Below, in pieces: positions 32,268 to 42,453 of a DNA stretch of 64,000 bases. The notes beneath the pieces are model-generated. The model worked only from the letters and a program-made list of their open reading frames with translations, did not search any database and was not told where the DNA came from. The stretch is from Streptomyces sp. NBC_00271 (GTDB lineage: Bacteria; Actinomycetota; Actinomycetes; Streptomycetales; Streptomycetaceae): contig NZ_CP108070.1 of assembly GCF_036178845.1 (NCBI RefSeq), positions 806,001 to 870,000 on the forward strand, given 5' to 3'. Positions within the stretch are counted from its first letter, which is position 1. Each line of letters opens with the position of its first letter. Both the position numbers and the translations under genes were made by a program.

Positions 32268-33809
32268 TCAGGCGTCGGCGACCGGCGGGACGGCGCCCGG
32301 TTCGGTGAGCGGCAGGCCGAGATGCGCGCGCTCGGTGACCCAGCGGGTCGGCCGGTAGCGGGGGTCACCGGTGCTGCGGTGGAGCCCTTCCTGCAGGGCG
32401 AGCAGGCGCCGGGCCCCGATCCGGTCGCCCCAGGCCAACGGACCGACCGGGTAGCCGAGTCCCGCCGTGACGGCGAGGTCGATGTCGCCGGGGGCCGCGA
32501 GGGAACGCTCCGCGACGGAGGCCGCCACCGAGATGATCGACGCCAGCACCCGCTGGGCGACCGAGCCCGCCGTGTCGCGCACGACGGACACCGGGACGGC
32601 CTCTGCACCGCCGGCCGCCCGTGCCAGCACCGCGCGCGCGTCGCGCACCGCGGTCCCGTCGGACGCCGGGGTCATGGCCAGCACCCGGCGACGGGCGGTG
32701 AGGGACAGGGGGTCGACGCCCAGGGTGCGCTCGGCCGGCAGGCCGCCCTCGGCGATCGCGGAGGCGACGGTCGTTCCCCAGACCGGGCACAGCACGAGAG
32801 CCTGCTCCGAGGGCGCGGACGCCTTTTCGAGGGCCGCCCCCGACTCGCTGAGCACCGTGCGCAGCGTGTCGCCGTCCCGGCCCTCGCCGGCGACCCACAC
32901 CGGCCGGCCCGGATCGCCGGTGACGGGTTGTTCCGGCAGGTCGGCGGGGGCCGGGATGCCGGGGCCGTACGCGTAGAAGCCGCGCCCGGTCTTGCGGCCG
33001 TGCAGGCCCGCCGCCACCCGGTTGGGAGCGAGGTAGGAGGGGCGCAGCCGGTCGGAGTGCCGGAAGCCCTGCCAGATGGAGTCGGTCACCGCGGCGGTCA
33101 CGTCCAGGCCGGTGAGGTCCATCAGCTCGAAGGGGCCCATGCGCAGTCCGAGTACGTCGCGGGCGATGCGGTCGATGCCCGTCGTGTCGCTGACGGACTC
33201 CTCCAGCAGGGCGAACGCCTCGGTGATCAGGCCGCGGCCGACGTGGTTGATCAGGAAGCCGGGGGTGTCCGAGGCGACTACCGCGGCGTGTCCGGTGGCC
33301 CGGACCAGTTCGACGAGGGTCCGGGGGATCTCGGGGCGGGTCAGCGCGCCCGGAACTACCTCGACGATCCTCATCAGCGGCACGGGATTGAAGAAGTGCA
33401 GGCCGCAGAGGCGGGACGGATCAAGGAGTCCCGACGCGATCTGTGTCACAGGCAGCGAGGACGTGTTGGTCGCGAAGACCGTGCCCGCGGGCAGGATGTC
33501 CTCCAGCTGCCGGAACAGCTCCGTCTTGGTGGCCAGGTCCTCGCGGACCGCCTCGATGACCAGCCCCACGTCGTCGCCCGGCGCGGCCGGCGAGTCCACC
33601 GGCAGCAGCCGTGCCGAAGCGGCTCCGGCGGCCTCTTCGGTCATCCGCTGCTTCTGGGCGGCGCGTTCGAGCATGTGCTGGACGAAGACGACGGCCTCGC
33701 CGACGGCCTCCTGCCGCACATCGGCGAGTTCGACGGTGTGGCCGGCGACCGCCGCCCACTGGGCGATGCCGCGGCCCATGGCGCCGGCGCCGACAATCCT
33801 GATGCGCAT
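32268..33809 (-). CDS. 3-hydroxyacyl-CoA dehydrogenase (PaaH-like, two C-terminal domains)
   Basis: This 513-residue enzyme oxidises 3-hydroxyacyl-CoA to 3-ketoacyl-CoA with NAD. The Rossmann motif GAGAMGRGIAQW is at residues 8-19. ATNTSSLPVTQIA and LCGLHFFNPVPLMRIVEVV, with the catalytic histidine, follow. A first C-terminal domain (DTPGFLINHVGRGLITEAF) is followed by a degenerate second copy, giving the PaaH-type length rather than the 280 residues of single-domain enzymes. GGAGG precedes the ATG. It is divergent from the LysR regulator and heads the etfBA operon. Confidence 0.92.
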   Translation of the reverse strand: MRIRIVGAGAMGRGIAQWAAVAGHTVELADVRQEAVGEAVVFVQHMLERAAQKQRMTEEAAGAASARLLPVDSPAAPGDDVGLVIEAVREDLATKTELFRQLEDILPAGTVFATNTSSLPVTQIASGLLDPSRLCGLHFFNPVPLMRIVEVVPGALTRPEIPRTLVELVRATGHAAVVASDTPGFLINHVGRGLITEAFALLEESVSDTTGIDRIARDVLGLRMGPFELMDLTGLDVTAAVTDSIWQGFRHSDRLRPSYLAPNRVAAGLHGRKTGRGFYAYGPGIPAPADLPEQPVTGDPGRPVWVAGEGRDGDTLRTVLSESGAALEKASAPSEQALVLCPVWGTTVASAIAEGGLPAERTLGVDPLSLTARRRVLAMTPASDGTAVRDARAVLARAAGGAEAVPVSVVRDTAGSVAQRVLASIISVAASVAERSLAAPGDIDLAVTAGLGYPVGPLAWGDRIGARRLLALQEGLHRSTGDPRYRPTRWVTERAHLGLPLTEPGAVPPVADA

Positions 33810-34193
33810 GTGGATCTCGCCTCCCTCTCGGTTCTCGGATTTCCGCTCCCGCTCCGGTGGTGCGGGAGCCGGATCCGTTCTGCTGACCCGGCTGCTTCGG
33901 TCCGCGGCCGCCGGCGGATCGCCGGCACTCCGTGCCTGCCGTGCCCGGGCCCCGTTGACACCCGGCGTATCGCGGCCCGGGTGCGGTGACCACCCACCGC
34001 CGACGCACCCCGCGGGGCCCTGTCGCCCTGACCTCCCGACTCTGGGGAGACCGAAGTCCGCACGAACGGCCGCCGTCCGAGGTGGACGGACGTGTCCGCC
34101 GGTGTGCCACGCGGGAACGCCCGCCCCCAGACGCCAGGCCGGAGCTGCGCGGACCGGTTCGGCGGACGGTCTTACGCTGCCAGCCGCAATCCA

Positions 34194-34246
34194 TTAATGT
34201 CCAATACTAAATGGCACACGCTTTAAGACGTTCATTCGATGAATGA
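34194..34246. promoter_or_regulatory. Candidate LysR binding region between the divergent operons
   Basis: The AT-rich core of the 475-bp divergent region (33810-34284) contains TTAATGTCCAATACTAA (34194-34210), which fits the T-N11-A pattern of LysR-family sites. It also contains TCATT-N5-AATGA (34232-34246). Both lie within 95 bp of the LysR start. The rest of the region shows no gene. Confidence 0.4.
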
Positions 34247-34284
34247 CCGGGATTCCTCCCGGAGTCGGAACAGTGGGAACCACC

Positions 34285-35187
34285 ATGGAACTGCGCCGCC
34301 TGGTCGCCTTCGTAGCCGTCGCCGAGGAACTGCACTTCGGCCGTGCCGCCAAACGGCTCCAGATGGCCCAGCCACCGCTGAGCCAGCAGATCCGGCAGTT
34401 GGAGAAGGAGCTGGGGGTCCAGCTCTTCGAGCGCAACACCCGCTCGGTCAGGCTCACCAGCGCCGGCCAGTCCTACCTGGAGCCGGTGCGTACCGTGCTC
34501 AAGGACCTCGACCTGGCCACCCGGGCCGCCAGGGCCGCCGGGCTGGGCCAGTACGGGCGCGTGACCGTGGGCTTCGCCGGCGCCTCCAGCCATGAGAGCC
34601 TGCCCCGGCTGACCCGGGCCGTCAGAGCCGTCCACCCCGGCATCGAGCTGGTCCTGAAGGGCCAGACCTACGCCAACGCGGCCCTGGCGGGCGTCGCGGA
34701 GGGCTCGCTGGACCTCGGTTTCGTCCGGCTCTCGGCAACTCCCCCGGGTGTGACACTGCGGGTCATCGGGGAGGAGGAGATGATCTGCGCGCTGCCCTCC
34801 TACCACCCCCTGGCCCAGCGCGATCGCATCCCGATCGCCGCCCTGGGCGAGGAGCCCTTCGTGAGTTTCCCCGCCAACGCCGGCTCCAGCCTGCGCGACG
34901 CCACGTTCCAGGTCTGCGACACGGCCGGGTTCACGCCGCGGGTGGTCCAGGAGGCTCCGGACTCCCACACCATCCTGGCGCTGGTGGCCGCCGGAGTCGG
35001 GGTGACGCTGACCCTGACGTCCTGCCTGCACGTCCAGCAGACCGGCCTGGTGTACCGCCCGCTGGCCGGGCCGCCCATCCGGCTCCAGGCGGCGCTGGCC
35101 TGGCGTACGGACAATCCCTCGGCCGCGCTGCACTCGGTCCTCACCGTGGCCGAGGAGGCGCTGCCGACCCCCACCCTGAGCACCTAG
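34285..35187 (+). CDS. LysR-family transcriptional regulator
   Basis: This 300-residue regulator has an N-terminal winged helix (MELRRLVAFVAVAEELHFGR, then RAAKRLQMAQPPLSQQIRQL) and a periplasmic-binding-like effector domain from about residue 90. The region is similar to BenM/CatM-like aromatic-responsive regulators, though the effector cannot be named. The ATG at 34285 was chosen over a frame opening at 34243 because it gives the canonical MELR start. It is divergent from the 3-hydroxyacyl-CoA dehydrogenase-etf operon and upstream of the thiolase and MaoC genes, which are likely targets. Confidence 0.9.
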   Translation: MELRRLVAFVAVAEELHFGRAAKRLQMAQPPLSQQIRQLEKELGVQLFERNTRSVRLTSAGQSYLEPVRTVLKDLDLATRAARAAGLGQYGRVTVGFAGASSHESLPRLTRAVRAVHPGIELVLKGQTYANAALAGVAEGSLDLGFVRLSATPPGVTLRVIGEEEMICALPSYHPLAQRDRIPIAALGEEPFVSFPANAGSSLRDATFQVCDTAGFTPRVVQEAPDSHTILALVAAGVGVTLTLTSCLHVQQTGLVYRPLAGPPIRLQAALAWRTDNPSAALHSVLTVAEEALPTPTLST

Positions 35188-35304
35188 ACGATTTCCGTCC
35201 GAGTCCGGCGTGAATCAGGTATTGGATCTTCTTGGTGCCGGAGTGCGAGGCTCGGTGGGAACGGTTCCGCCGTAGAGCTTCCCCCACCAGGGAAAGGCAG
35301 TTGC

Positions 35305-36528
35305 ATGTCCGAACAAGCCGATGTCGTCATCTGCGAGCCGCTGCGCACACCGATCGGGCGCTTCGGCGGCGCGCTCGCGGACCAGCGTCCGGCCGGTCTC
35401 GCGGCGCTCGTCATCGCCGAGATCGTCGGCCGCACCGGGATCGATCCCGAGCGGATCGACGAGGTGATCCTGGGCCACGCCTACCCGACCTCCGACGCCC
35501 CCGCGATCGGCCGGGTCGCCGCCCTCGACGCGGGGCTGCCCGACTCGGTCACCGGCGTCCAGGTCGACCGCCGTTGCGGATCGGGCCTCCAGGCCGTCCT
35601 CGACGCCGCCATGCAGATCCGCAGCGGCTTCAGCGATGTCGTCGTCGCGGGCGGGGTGGACGTCATGAGCGCGGCCCCCTTCTACACCCACGACGGCCGG
35701 TGGGGTATCAGGACGCCGAGTCTCGAACTCCACGACTCCCTGGCGCGTGGCCGGGCCACCGCCGGCGGCGTCAACCACCCCGTTCCCGGGGGCATGATCG
35801 AGACCGCGGAGAACCTCCGCCGCGCCTACTCCATCTCCCGCGAGGACCAGGACACCCTCGCGGTGCGCTCCCAGCAGCGCACCGCTGCCGCCATGGCGGC
35901 CGGGCTGTTCAAGGACGAGATCGTCCCCGTCACGGTGCGCACCCGCAAGGGCGAGGTCACCGTGGCGGAGGACGAACACCCCCGCCCCGGCACGACGGCG
36001 GAGCAACTGGCCGCACTCCGGCCGATCATGGGCAGGTCCGACCCGGAGGCGACCGTCACCGCGGGCAACGCCAGCGGTCAGAACGACGCGGCGGCCGCCT
36101 GCCTGGTGACCACCCGTGCCACGGCCGAGCGCCTGGGCCTGACCCCGCTGGTGCGGCTGGTGTCCTTCGCCCGCGCCGGGGTGCCCGCCGAGACCATGGG
36201 GATCGGCCCGGTGCCGGCCACCCGGAAAGCCCTGGACAGGGCCGGGCTCACGCTCACCGACATGGGCCTGATCGAGCTCAACGAGGCCTTCGCCGCCCAG
36301 GTACTGGCCTGCACACGGGTGCTGGGTCTGACCGACGCCGACCACGAGCGGATCAACGTCAACGGCTCCGGCATCTCCCTCGGCCACCCCGTCGGGGCGA
36401 CCGGCGCCCGGATCCTGGCCACCCTGGTGCGCGAGATGCACCGCAGGGGGACCCGCTACGGCCTGGAGACGATGTGCATCGGCGGAGGCCAGGGCCTGGC
36501 CGCGGTGTTCGAACGCATCACCGGCTGA
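35305..36528 (+). CDS. Acetyl-CoA acetyltransferase / 3-ketoacyl-CoA thiolase
   Basis: This 407-residue thiolase has all catalytic residues: Cys91 (RRCGSGLQAVLDA), His361 (GISLGHPVGATGARI) and Cys391 (MCIGGGQG). It cleaves 3-ketoacyl-CoA, releasing acetyl-CoA as the last step of a beta-oxidation round. AAAGGCAG precedes the ATG. Its length and N-terminus (VICEPLRTPIGRFGG) match PcaF/FadA-like degradative thiolases. It is followed 84 bp later by a MaoC hydratase. Confidence 0.93.
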   Translation: MSEQADVVICEPLRTPIGRFGGALADQRPAGLAALVIAEIVGRTGIDPERIDEVILGHAYPTSDAPAIGRVAALDAGLPDSVTGVQVDRRCGSGLQAVLDAAMQIRSGFSDVVVAGGVDVMSAAPFYTHDGRWGIRTPSLELHDSLARGRATAGGVNHPVPGGMIETAENLRRAYSISREDQDTLAVRSQQRTAAAMAAGLFKDEIVPVTVRTRKGEVTVAEDEHPRPGTTAEQLAALRPIMGRSDPEATVTAGNASGQNDAAAACLVTTRATAERLGLTPLVRLVSFARAGVPAETMGIGPVPATRKALDRAGLTLTDMGLIELNEAFAAQVLACTRVLGLTDADHERINVNGSGISLGHPVGATGARILATLVREMHRRGTRYGLETMCIGGGQGLAAVFERITG

Positions 36529-36612
36529 CGTCCCGCCGGACCGCAGGCACCGATCGGCCGATGACCGGCCGTCATCCAACCAGGAACTGAACCAAGGAAA
36601 TCGGAGTCCATC

Positions 36613-37071
36613 GTGACACTGACCGCCAACGGCATACCGGAGATCGCGAAGCTGGCCGGCCGCGATCTCGGACACTCCGAGTGGAGGGAAGTCACTCAGG
36701 AGCTCATCGACGCCTTCGCGGCGGTCTCCGGCGACGGCCAGTGGATCCACACCGACGTCGAGCGCGCGGCCGCGGGCCCGTTCGGGCGCACGATCGCGCA
36801 CGGCTACATGGTGCTCAGCTGGGGCATCCCCATGGTGGCGGAACTCCTCCAGGTCACCGGCGTGGGCATGGCCCTCAACTACGGTGTGAACAAGGTGCGT
36901 TTCCCCGCGCCCGTGCCGGTCGGCAGCAAGATCCGCCTGCACGCCGGGATCACCGAGGTGCGCGAGGTGAGCCGGGGCGGCATCCAGGTGCACCGCGCCT
37001 TCACCTTCGAACTCGAAGGATCCGACAAGCCCGCCTGCGTCGCGGAGTCCCTCACGCACTACTACCCGTAA
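36613..37071 (+). CDS. MaoC family (R)-type enoyl-CoA hydratase/dehydratase
   Basis: This 152-residue hot-dog-fold protein starts at GTG 36613 after GGAG. The hydratase-2 motif is present: SGDGQWIHTDVERAAAGPFG with catalytic Asp and His, followed by RTIAHGYMVLS. These proteins hydrate trans-2-enoyl-CoA. In this island a crotonase-type hydratase is also present, so the two may act on different intermediates. It is the last gene on the + strand before a terminator hairpin. Confidence 0.9.
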   Translation: MTLTANGIPEIAKLAGRDLGHSEWREVTQELIDAFAAVSGDGQWIHTDVERAAAGPFGRTIAHGYMVLSWGIPMVAELLQVTGVGMALNYGVNKVRFPAPVPVGSKIRLHAGITEVREVSRGGIQVHRAFTFELEGSDKPACVAESLTHYYP

Positions 37072-37097
37072 AGAGAGCCATCCCCGAAGAACAGCGG

Positions 37098-37138
37098 CCT
37101 TGGCGGCCGGGCACCCTCGATCTCTCCGGCCGCCAAGG
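37098..37138. terminator. Bidirectional hairpin terminator between MaoC and cofC
   Basis: A perfect 13-bp inverted repeat (CCTTGGCGGCCGG at 37098-37110, complement at 37126-37138) with a 15-nt loop separates the convergent genes and can serve both. Confidence 0.75.
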
Positions 37139-37144
37139 TCGTTC

Positions 37145-37861
37145 TCATGCCCGCGGCGGGTGACGTACGACGCCCGGCGACGCGGTACGGCCGGGGAGGC
37201 CGGGGAGGTACGAAGCGTCCACGAGGGACGGTACGGGCCGCAGACGGGCGAGGACGTCGGAGAGGTGGGTGTGTCGTGCCGGGGGTGGCACGAGGGCGAG
37301 GTGAGCGAGGTGGGCGAGGCAGTCGAGGTCGTAACGCAGCGCGGCGAGGCCGGGTCCGGTCAGTTCGACGGCGCCGGAACGGCGGTGGGCCTCGCGGGAG
37401 CCGATTCCGTAGACGGGACCGAGCGCGTGTCCGGGACGGGCGGTGAGGAGCGTGGTGCCCTCGTCGTCCGCGTCGGGGAGGAACGCCCGGTCGTGGGCCC
37501 CGGCCTCGGCCAGGGCCCGGCCGAGGAGCGCGGGTTCGATCAGCGGCAGGTCGGCGGGGAGCGCGGCGACACCGCACCCGGGGTGGCCGGCACGGGCGGC
37601 CCGTTCGCCCTGGTGCAGGGCCTCGTTGAGACCCGGGCCGGTCCCGAGGACATGTCCGACACCGAGACCGGCGACGGGTTCGAGGTCCTGGATCCGGTCG
37701 ACGACGACGATCACCGTGGCCACGCCAGGCGTGTGCTGCGCGGCGGCCACGGTGTCGCGGAACAGGGCGCTCGCGACCCGCTGCCGGTCGGGCGAGTCGA
37801 GTGCGAGGCGGCTCTTCGCCAGGCGGAGGTCCTTCTGCGGGACGACAACGGCCCAACGCAC
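37145..37861 (-). CDS. cofC: CofC/FbiD-type guanylyltransferase of F420 biosynthesis
   Basis: This 238-residue nucleotidyltransferase activates 2-phospholactate or, in many actinobacteria, phosphoenolpyruvate with GTP for transfer to the deazaflavin Fo. The nucleotide-binding N-terminus is VRWAVVVPQKDLRLAKSRLA, and VAALPADLPLIEP carries the conserved metal-binding Asp pair. The GTG at 37861 was selected because the protein starts at the family's first beta strand; the upstream frame is arginine-rich noise. The C-terminal tail of about 30 residues is longer than usual. It follows fbiC by 104 bp on the same strand. FbiA/FbiB are not in the window. Confidence 0.82.
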   Translation of the reverse strand: MRWAVVVPQKDLRLAKSRLALDSPDRQRVASALFRDTVAAAQHTPGVATVIVVVDRIQDLEPVAGLGVGHVLGTGPGLNEALHQGERAARAGHPGCGVAALPADLPLIEPALLGRALAEAGAHDRAFLPDADDEGTTLLTARPGHALGPVYGIGSREAHRRSGAVELTGPGLAALRYDLDCLAHLAHLALVPPPARHTHLSDVLARLRPVPSLVDASYLPGLPGRTASPGVVRHPPRA

Positions 37862-37965
37862 CTCACCGCGCGCACGGTTGTCGCGGTGTCCGCCCCTGTC
37901 GGCGGGATGGTGGGCCCGGCCGTGCGTACCCCCGTCCGCGCGGCCGCGGCCGGGCCGGCCGGTGG

Positions 37966-40536
37966 TCATCGTACGAATCCGACACTCAGCGGCACGACCC
38001 GGTGGACCTCCGTGTCGAACCGGCGGGCCGCTTCGGCGCGTTCCGCGCTGACCTGGCCGTAGGTCGTCGAGCGCTGCCGGGCCGGCCGGCCGGCGGCCGC
38101 GGCGAGGGCCTCGATGTCCGCGATGGTCTTCATCGACCCGTTCGTCGAGCCCGCCATCCGGCTGATGGTCTCCTCCATCAGTGTCCCGCCCAGGTCGTTG
38201 GCGCCCCCGCGCAGCATCTGCACGCACTGCTCGGGCGACAGTTTGACCCACGAGCACTCGATGTTGTCGATGTGCCCGTGCATCAGCAGGCGCGCGAGGG
38301 CGTGGACGGCTCTGTTGTCCCGGTGGGTGGGGCCCGGCCGGGCGATCCCGGCGAGGTAGATCGGGGAGGAGTGGTGCACGAACGGCAGCGGTACGAACTC
38401 GGTGAACCCGCCCGTCTCCCGCTGGATGCCGACCAGGGTGCGCAGGTGCCCCACCCAGTGCCGGGGCTCGTCGACGTGCCCGTACATCATGGTCGCGGTC
38501 GTGGGGATCCCCAGTCCGTGCGCGGTCTTCACCACCCGGATCCATTCCGCGGCGGGGAGTTTGCCCTTGGTCAGGATCCAGCGGATCTCGTCGTCGAGGA
38601 TCTCCGCGGCGGTGCCCGGGACGGAGTCCAGCCCCGCCTCGCGCGCCCCGGCGAGCCACTCGGCGACGGAGATCCCCATCCGGGACGCGCCGCTGATGAT
38701 CTCCATCGGGGAGAAGGCGTGCAGGTGCATGTCGGGGCAGCGTTCCTTGACCGCGCGGGCCAGGTCGTGGTGGACGCTGCTGGGCAGGGCCGGGTCGATA
38801 CCGCCCTGCATGCACACCTCCGTCGCGCCCACGGCCCAGGCCTGTTCGACCCGGTCGCCGACCTCGCCCAGCGACAGCCGGTAGGCGTCCGCGTCGGTCT
38901 CCCGTTGCGCGAACGCGCAGAACCGGCAGCCGACGTAGCAGACGTTGCTGAAGTTGACATTCCGGTTCACCACGTAGGTCACGGTGTCTCCGACCGCGGA
39001 CCGGCGGACCTGGTCCGCGAGCCTGCACATCGCGTCGAGCCCCGGACCGTCCGCGTAGGCCAGCGCCAACGCCTGTCCGTCCGTGAGGCCCGCCGGGTCC
39101 CGCTCGGCCGCCCGCAGGGCGTCGGCGACGTCACTGTCGAGGCGCTCCGGTGCACCCGCGCCGGCTCCGGTGGGGAGGTCGTGCACCTGGTCGGCCAGGA
39201 CCTGCCAGTCGCCGAACGCGTTGTCGAAGTCACCGCGCGCGGTGGTGAGCCGGCCTTCCCTGTCGATCGCGGTGTGCAGGTCGGTACGCCCGGACGAGAC
39301 GGCCTCGGCTGCTTCCTGCCACGGCATCCCCACCGGCAGCACGTCGGCGGCGAGGCCGGTGTCCGGGTCGGCGAGTGCCCGCAGGTGCGGCTGGACGCGG
39401 GCGTCCGCCCAGGGGCTGCCCGCGCGGATGTACTCCGGCTGTGCCGCGAGGCGTTCACGCAGTTCGAATCCGGCCCCGGCGGTCAGTTCCGCGAGGCGTT
39501 CCAGGTGCGGCCAGGGCCGTTCGGGGTTGACGTGGTCGGGCGTCAGGGGCGACACACCGCCCCAGTCGTCGACGCCGGCCGCGAGCAGGAGCCGCAGCTC
39601 GTCCGGGTCGGACAGGTTCGGCGGGGCCTGGATCCGCGTCTTCGGGCCCAGCAGGATGCGCGCGACCGCGATCGCCGCGAGGTACTCCTCCAGGTCCGCG
39701 TCCGGCACCGCCCGCATGGCCGTGTCGGGCTTGGCCCGGAAGTTCTGCACGATCACTTCCTGGACCGCCCCGTACTGCCGGGCGATGCGGCGGATCTCCA
39801 GGATCGACTCGACCCGGTCCTCGGCGCTCTCGCCGATACCGATCAGGATCCCCGTCGTGAAGGGGATACTGCTGCGGGAGGCGTCCTCGATGGTCCGCAG
39901 CCGCACCGCGGGGTCCTTGTCCGGGGACCCGTAGTGGCAGCCCCCCGGCTCCGACCACAGCGACCGTGCCGTCGACTCCAGCATCAGGCCCATCGACCCC
40001 GCGACGGGCTTCAGTCGCTGCAGTTCCGTCCAGCTCATCACCCCGGGGTTCAGGTGCGGGATCAGGCCGGTCTCCTCCAGCACCAGGATCGCCATCGCCC
40101 GCACGTACGCGAGGGTGTCCTCGTAGCCGTGCGCGCCCAGCCACTCCCGGGCGGCCTTCCAGCGATCCTCCGGCCGGTCCCCGAGCGTGAACAGGGCCTC
40201 CTTGCAGCCCAGTCGGGCACCCTCGCGGGCGATGTCCAGGACCTGCCCGGGCGTGAGGTAGGCCTCCTCGACCCGGCCCGGGGTGGTCGCGAAGGTGCAG
40301 TAGTGGCACCGGTCCCGGCACAGCCGGGTGAGCGGTACGAACACCTTCTTGCTGTAGGTGACGATGCCGGGCCGCCCCGCGTCGAGGAGACCCGCGGAGC
40401 GCACGGACCCCGCGACCTCGCACAGCGAGGCCAGGTCGTCGCCGCGCGCCCCGAGCAGGGCCGCCGCCTCCCGGCGGTCGATGTTCTTGCCCGCCCTGGC
40501 CCTGGCCAGCGCACGGCGTACGGGTGCGGAAGTCAC
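37966..40536 (-). CDS. fbiC: FbiC, two-domain radical SAM Fo synthase
   Basis: This 856-residue fusion of CofG (N-terminal) and CofH (C-terminal) makes the deazaflavin Fo from tyrosine and the ribityl-uracil intermediate. Each half has its own CxxxCxxC iron-sulfur motif: CRDRCHYC near residue 72 and CYVGCRFC near residue 532. Full length equals the usual actinobacterial FbiC. The GTG at 40536 has GAGGAG 8 bp upstream. It begins 32 bp after the acyl-CoA dehydrogenase stop, so F420 synthesis is in one transcription unit with catabolic genes. Most actinobacteria carry one chromosomal fbiC; whether this is an extra copy cannot be seen here. Confidence 0.95.
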   Translation of the reverse strand: MTSAPVRRALARARAGKNIDRREAAALLGARGDDLASLCEVAGSVRSAGLLDAGRPGIVTYSKKVFVPLTRLCRDRCHYCTFATTPGRVEEAYLTPGQVLDIAREGARLGCKEALFTLGDRPEDRWKAAREWLGAHGYEDTLAYVRAMAILVLEETGLIPHLNPGVMSWTELQRLKPVAGSMGLMLESTARSLWSEPGGCHYGSPDKDPAVRLRTIEDASRSSIPFTTGILIGIGESAEDRVESILEIRRIARQYGAVQEVIVQNFRAKPDTAMRAVPDADLEEYLAAIAVARILLGPKTRIQAPPNLSDPDELRLLLAAGVDDWGGVSPLTPDHVNPERPWPHLERLAELTAGAGFELRERLAAQPEYIRAGSPWADARVQPHLRALADPDTGLAADVLPVGMPWQEAAEAVSSGRTDLHTAIDREGRLTTARGDFDNAFGDWQVLADQVHDLPTGAGAGAPERLDSDVADALRAAERDPAGLTDGQALALAYADGPGLDAMCRLADQVRRSAVGDTVTYVVNRNVNFSNVCYVGCRFCAFAQRETDADAYRLSLGEVGDRVEQAWAVGATEVCMQGGIDPALPSSVHHDLARAVKERCPDMHLHAFSPMEIISGASRMGISVAEWLAGAREAGLDSVPGTAAEILDDEIRWILTKGKLPAAEWIRVVKTAHGLGIPTTATMMYGHVDEPRHWVGHLRTLVGIQRETGGFTEFVPLPFVHHSSPIYLAGIARPGPTHRDNRAVHALARLLMHGHIDNIECSWVKLSPEQCVQMLRGGANDLGGTLMEETISRMAGSTNGSMKTIADIEALAAAAGRPARQRSTTYGQVSAERAEAARRFDTEVHRVVPLSVGFVR

Positions 40537-40568
40537 CGCGGTCTCCTCACATGGACGCTCAGGCATGG

Positions 40569-41723
40569 TCAGTTGCCGCGCAGGCCCATGGACCGCGCGA
40601 TGAAGTTCAGCTGCACCGACGGCGGGCCGGCCACGACCCGCGCGATGATTCCGTCCGAGTGGTGCATCGGCAGGGTGTGGTCGCGGACATAGCCGTACGC
40701 GCCCTGCAGCTGGACCGCCAGCGCCGACGCCTCGGCGTATATCTGGCCGCACAGGAACTTCGCCATCGTGCTCTCCGTCTCGCACGGCAGGCCCGCGTCG
40801 AAGAACGCCGCCGACCGCTGCACCGCGCAGCGCGCCGCGTCCTTGCGGACGAACATCTCCGCGAGCGGCAGCGTCACACCCTGGTACGAGGAGATCGTCT
40901 TCCCGAACTGCTCGCGCTCGTTGGCGTACTCGACCGTCATGTCCAGGACCTGTCCGACACTGCCCAGGAACCCCGAGCTGATCATGATCCGCTCCAGGAC
41001 CAGCCGCTCCTTGAGGATCTGCCAGCCCTGGCCCGGCTCGCCCAGCAGGGCCTCGTCGGGGACCAGGACGTCGTGGAGGAACACCTCGTAGATCCCGCTG
41101 ATGTTGCGGCCCAGGGCCGGCATCCGGCGGATCTCGACACCCGGGTGGTCGGAGGGGACCAGGAACACGGCGAGGTCGTCCCGCTTGCGGCCGCTGTCGC
41201 CGGTCTTCGCGAACAGCTCCATCACCGTGCCCGGGATCCCCGCGCCCTCGCAGTACGTCTTCTGCCCGTTCAGCAGCCAGCCGCCCTCGACGCGCTCCGC
41301 GGTCGTCGCCACGCTCGCCGCGTCCGAGCCGACGTCCGGCTCCGAGACCGCGATGGAGAACCGGCCGTCGCCCCGCAGCACGGGCTCGGCGTACTTCTCC
41401 TGCTGTTCGAGGGTGCCCCAGCGGATCAGGTCGCGGATCCCGCTGATGTTCAGGTTCAGCAGCGCGACCAGGTCCGAACTGGCCCGCCCGACCTCCTCGC
41501 ACAGCGCGATCAGCAGGCCAGCCATGCCCTCGAGGGGCTCGTCGTCCGCGACGATGTCGTACCAGCCCAGCTTCGCGATCTCGCGGTAGAGGTGCTCGGG
41601 GTAGGAGCCCTCCTCGTCCCAGATCCGCACGTCACGCTGCGGAGCGTGCCGTGCGATCACCGCACGGGCCGTGGCCCGCAACTGCTCCTGGTCCTCGGAC
41701 TCGATGAAGGGGTTCGCACTCAT
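40569..41723 (-). CDS. Acyl-CoA dehydrogenase family protein with an altered catalytic loop
   Basis: This 384-residue flavoprotein has the three ACAD domains: N-terminal helices, a beta domain ([34 protein letters not shown]) and C-terminal helices ([36 protein letters not shown]). Where MCAD-like enzymes have the catalytic Glu in YEGTxxIQ, this protein has [12 protein letters not shown], so the usual base is missing. It may use another glutamate, as isovaleryl-CoA dehydrogenase does, or catalyse a different flavin reaction. GGAAAGG precedes the ATG. It lies between the enoyl-CoA hydratase gene and fbiC; EtfAB is encoded in the same island. Confidence 0.88.
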   Translation of the reverse strand: MSANPFIESEDQEQLRATARAVIARHAPQRDVRIWDEEGSYPEHLYREIAKLGWYDIVADDEPLEGMAGLLIALCEEVGRASSDLVALLNLNISGIRDLIRWGTLEQQEKYAEPVLRGDGRFSIAVSEPDVGSDAASVATTAERVEGGWLLNGQKTYCEGAGIPGTVMELFAKTGDSGRKRDDLAVFLVPSDHPGVEIRRMPALGRNISGIYEVFLHDVLVPDEALLGEPGQGWQILKERLVLERIMISSGFLGSVGQVLDMTVEYANEREQFGKTISSYQGVTLPLAEMFVRKDAARCAVQRSAAFFDAGLPCETESTMAKFLCGQIYAEASALAVQLQGAYGYVRDHTLPMHHSDGIIARVVAGPPSVQLNFIARSMGLRGN

Positions 41724-41799
41724 GGTTGTCGCCTTTCCGGAGGGCATCGGGCGGCCGGTGGATCGGGTGGTCCGAACGGTGCGGTCGCCGCGGGGGAAA

Positions 41800-42453
41800 T
41801 CAGGTGGTGAGAGCCGTCCGAAGGGTCTGGACAAGATCCGACGGCGCGGCCGCGAACTGCTCGGCGAGGTGCCGGGCCCGGTGGCCGAGGTCCGCGGCCC
41901 CGACCACATCGACCAGGCCCAGCCGGGCCAGGTCGTCCCCGGTGAAACGTTCATCTGCCACCAGCAGCCGGAACGCCGCGGCGGGACCGACAGCGGCCCG
42001 CAGGCGGCGGACCGTCTGGTCCGGGGGCAGGAAGCCCAGCCGGAGCTCCGGGAAGCGGAACATCGCGCCCGGAGCCGCCAGGGTGACCACGGCGGCGGCG
42101 GCCAGGGCCCATCCGCCGCCCACGGCCGGGCCCTGCACGGCGGCGACCGAGGCGGGGAACGCCTCGACGAGGTCGCACGCCTCCTCGATCAGTTGCCGGC
42201 GCAGGCCCGGCCGGCCCATCGCGGTGCCGTCGTCCGACCGCACGTCGGCACCCGCGCAGAAGGCCGGGCCCTCGGCCTTCAGCAGCAGGACGCCGACACC
42301 CTGTTCGCGGGCGCCCTTGAGCGCCGCGACCAGTTGCTGGAGCAGCGGGATGTTCATGGCGTTGCGCGCGTCGGGGCGGTTCAGCGTCACCGTCGCGACG
42401 CCGCCCCCGGTCTCCGACAGGCACAGCGGTGTCTCGTCCGCGACGGCGTTCAT
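41800..42453 (-). CDS. Enoyl-CoA hydratase/isomerase (crotonase) family protein
   Basis: This 217-residue crotonase-fold protein has the oxyanion-hole motifs AFCAGADVRSDDG and QGPAVGGGWALAAAA. It is shorter than the usual 255-260 residues, mainly at the C-terminus. In crotonase the two catalytic glutamates fall in the segment occupied here by FPELRLGFLPP; at least one Glu (PEL) is kept. It overlaps the upstream LLM oxidoreductase gene by ATGA, so the two proteins are co-translated. It may act as hydratase, isomerase or ring-cleaving C-C hydrolase, since crotonases do all three. Confidence 0.88.
   Translation of the reverse strand: MNAVADETPLCLSETGGGVATVTLNRPDARNAMNIPLLQQLVAALKGAREQGVGVLLLKAEGPAFCAGADVRSDDGTAMGRPGLRRQLIEEACDLVEAFPASVAAVQGPAVGGGWALAAAAVVTLAAPGAMFRFPELRLGFLPPDQTVRRLRAAVGPAAAFRLLVADERFTGDDLARLGLVDVVGAADLGHRARHLAEQFAAAPSDLVQTLRTALTT

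Noticed and set aside
35232..37163. Alternative long frames across the thiolase and MaoC genes
   Set aside because: These are Arg-rich shadows of the thiolase and MaoC, which have complete catalytic motifs in their own frames.
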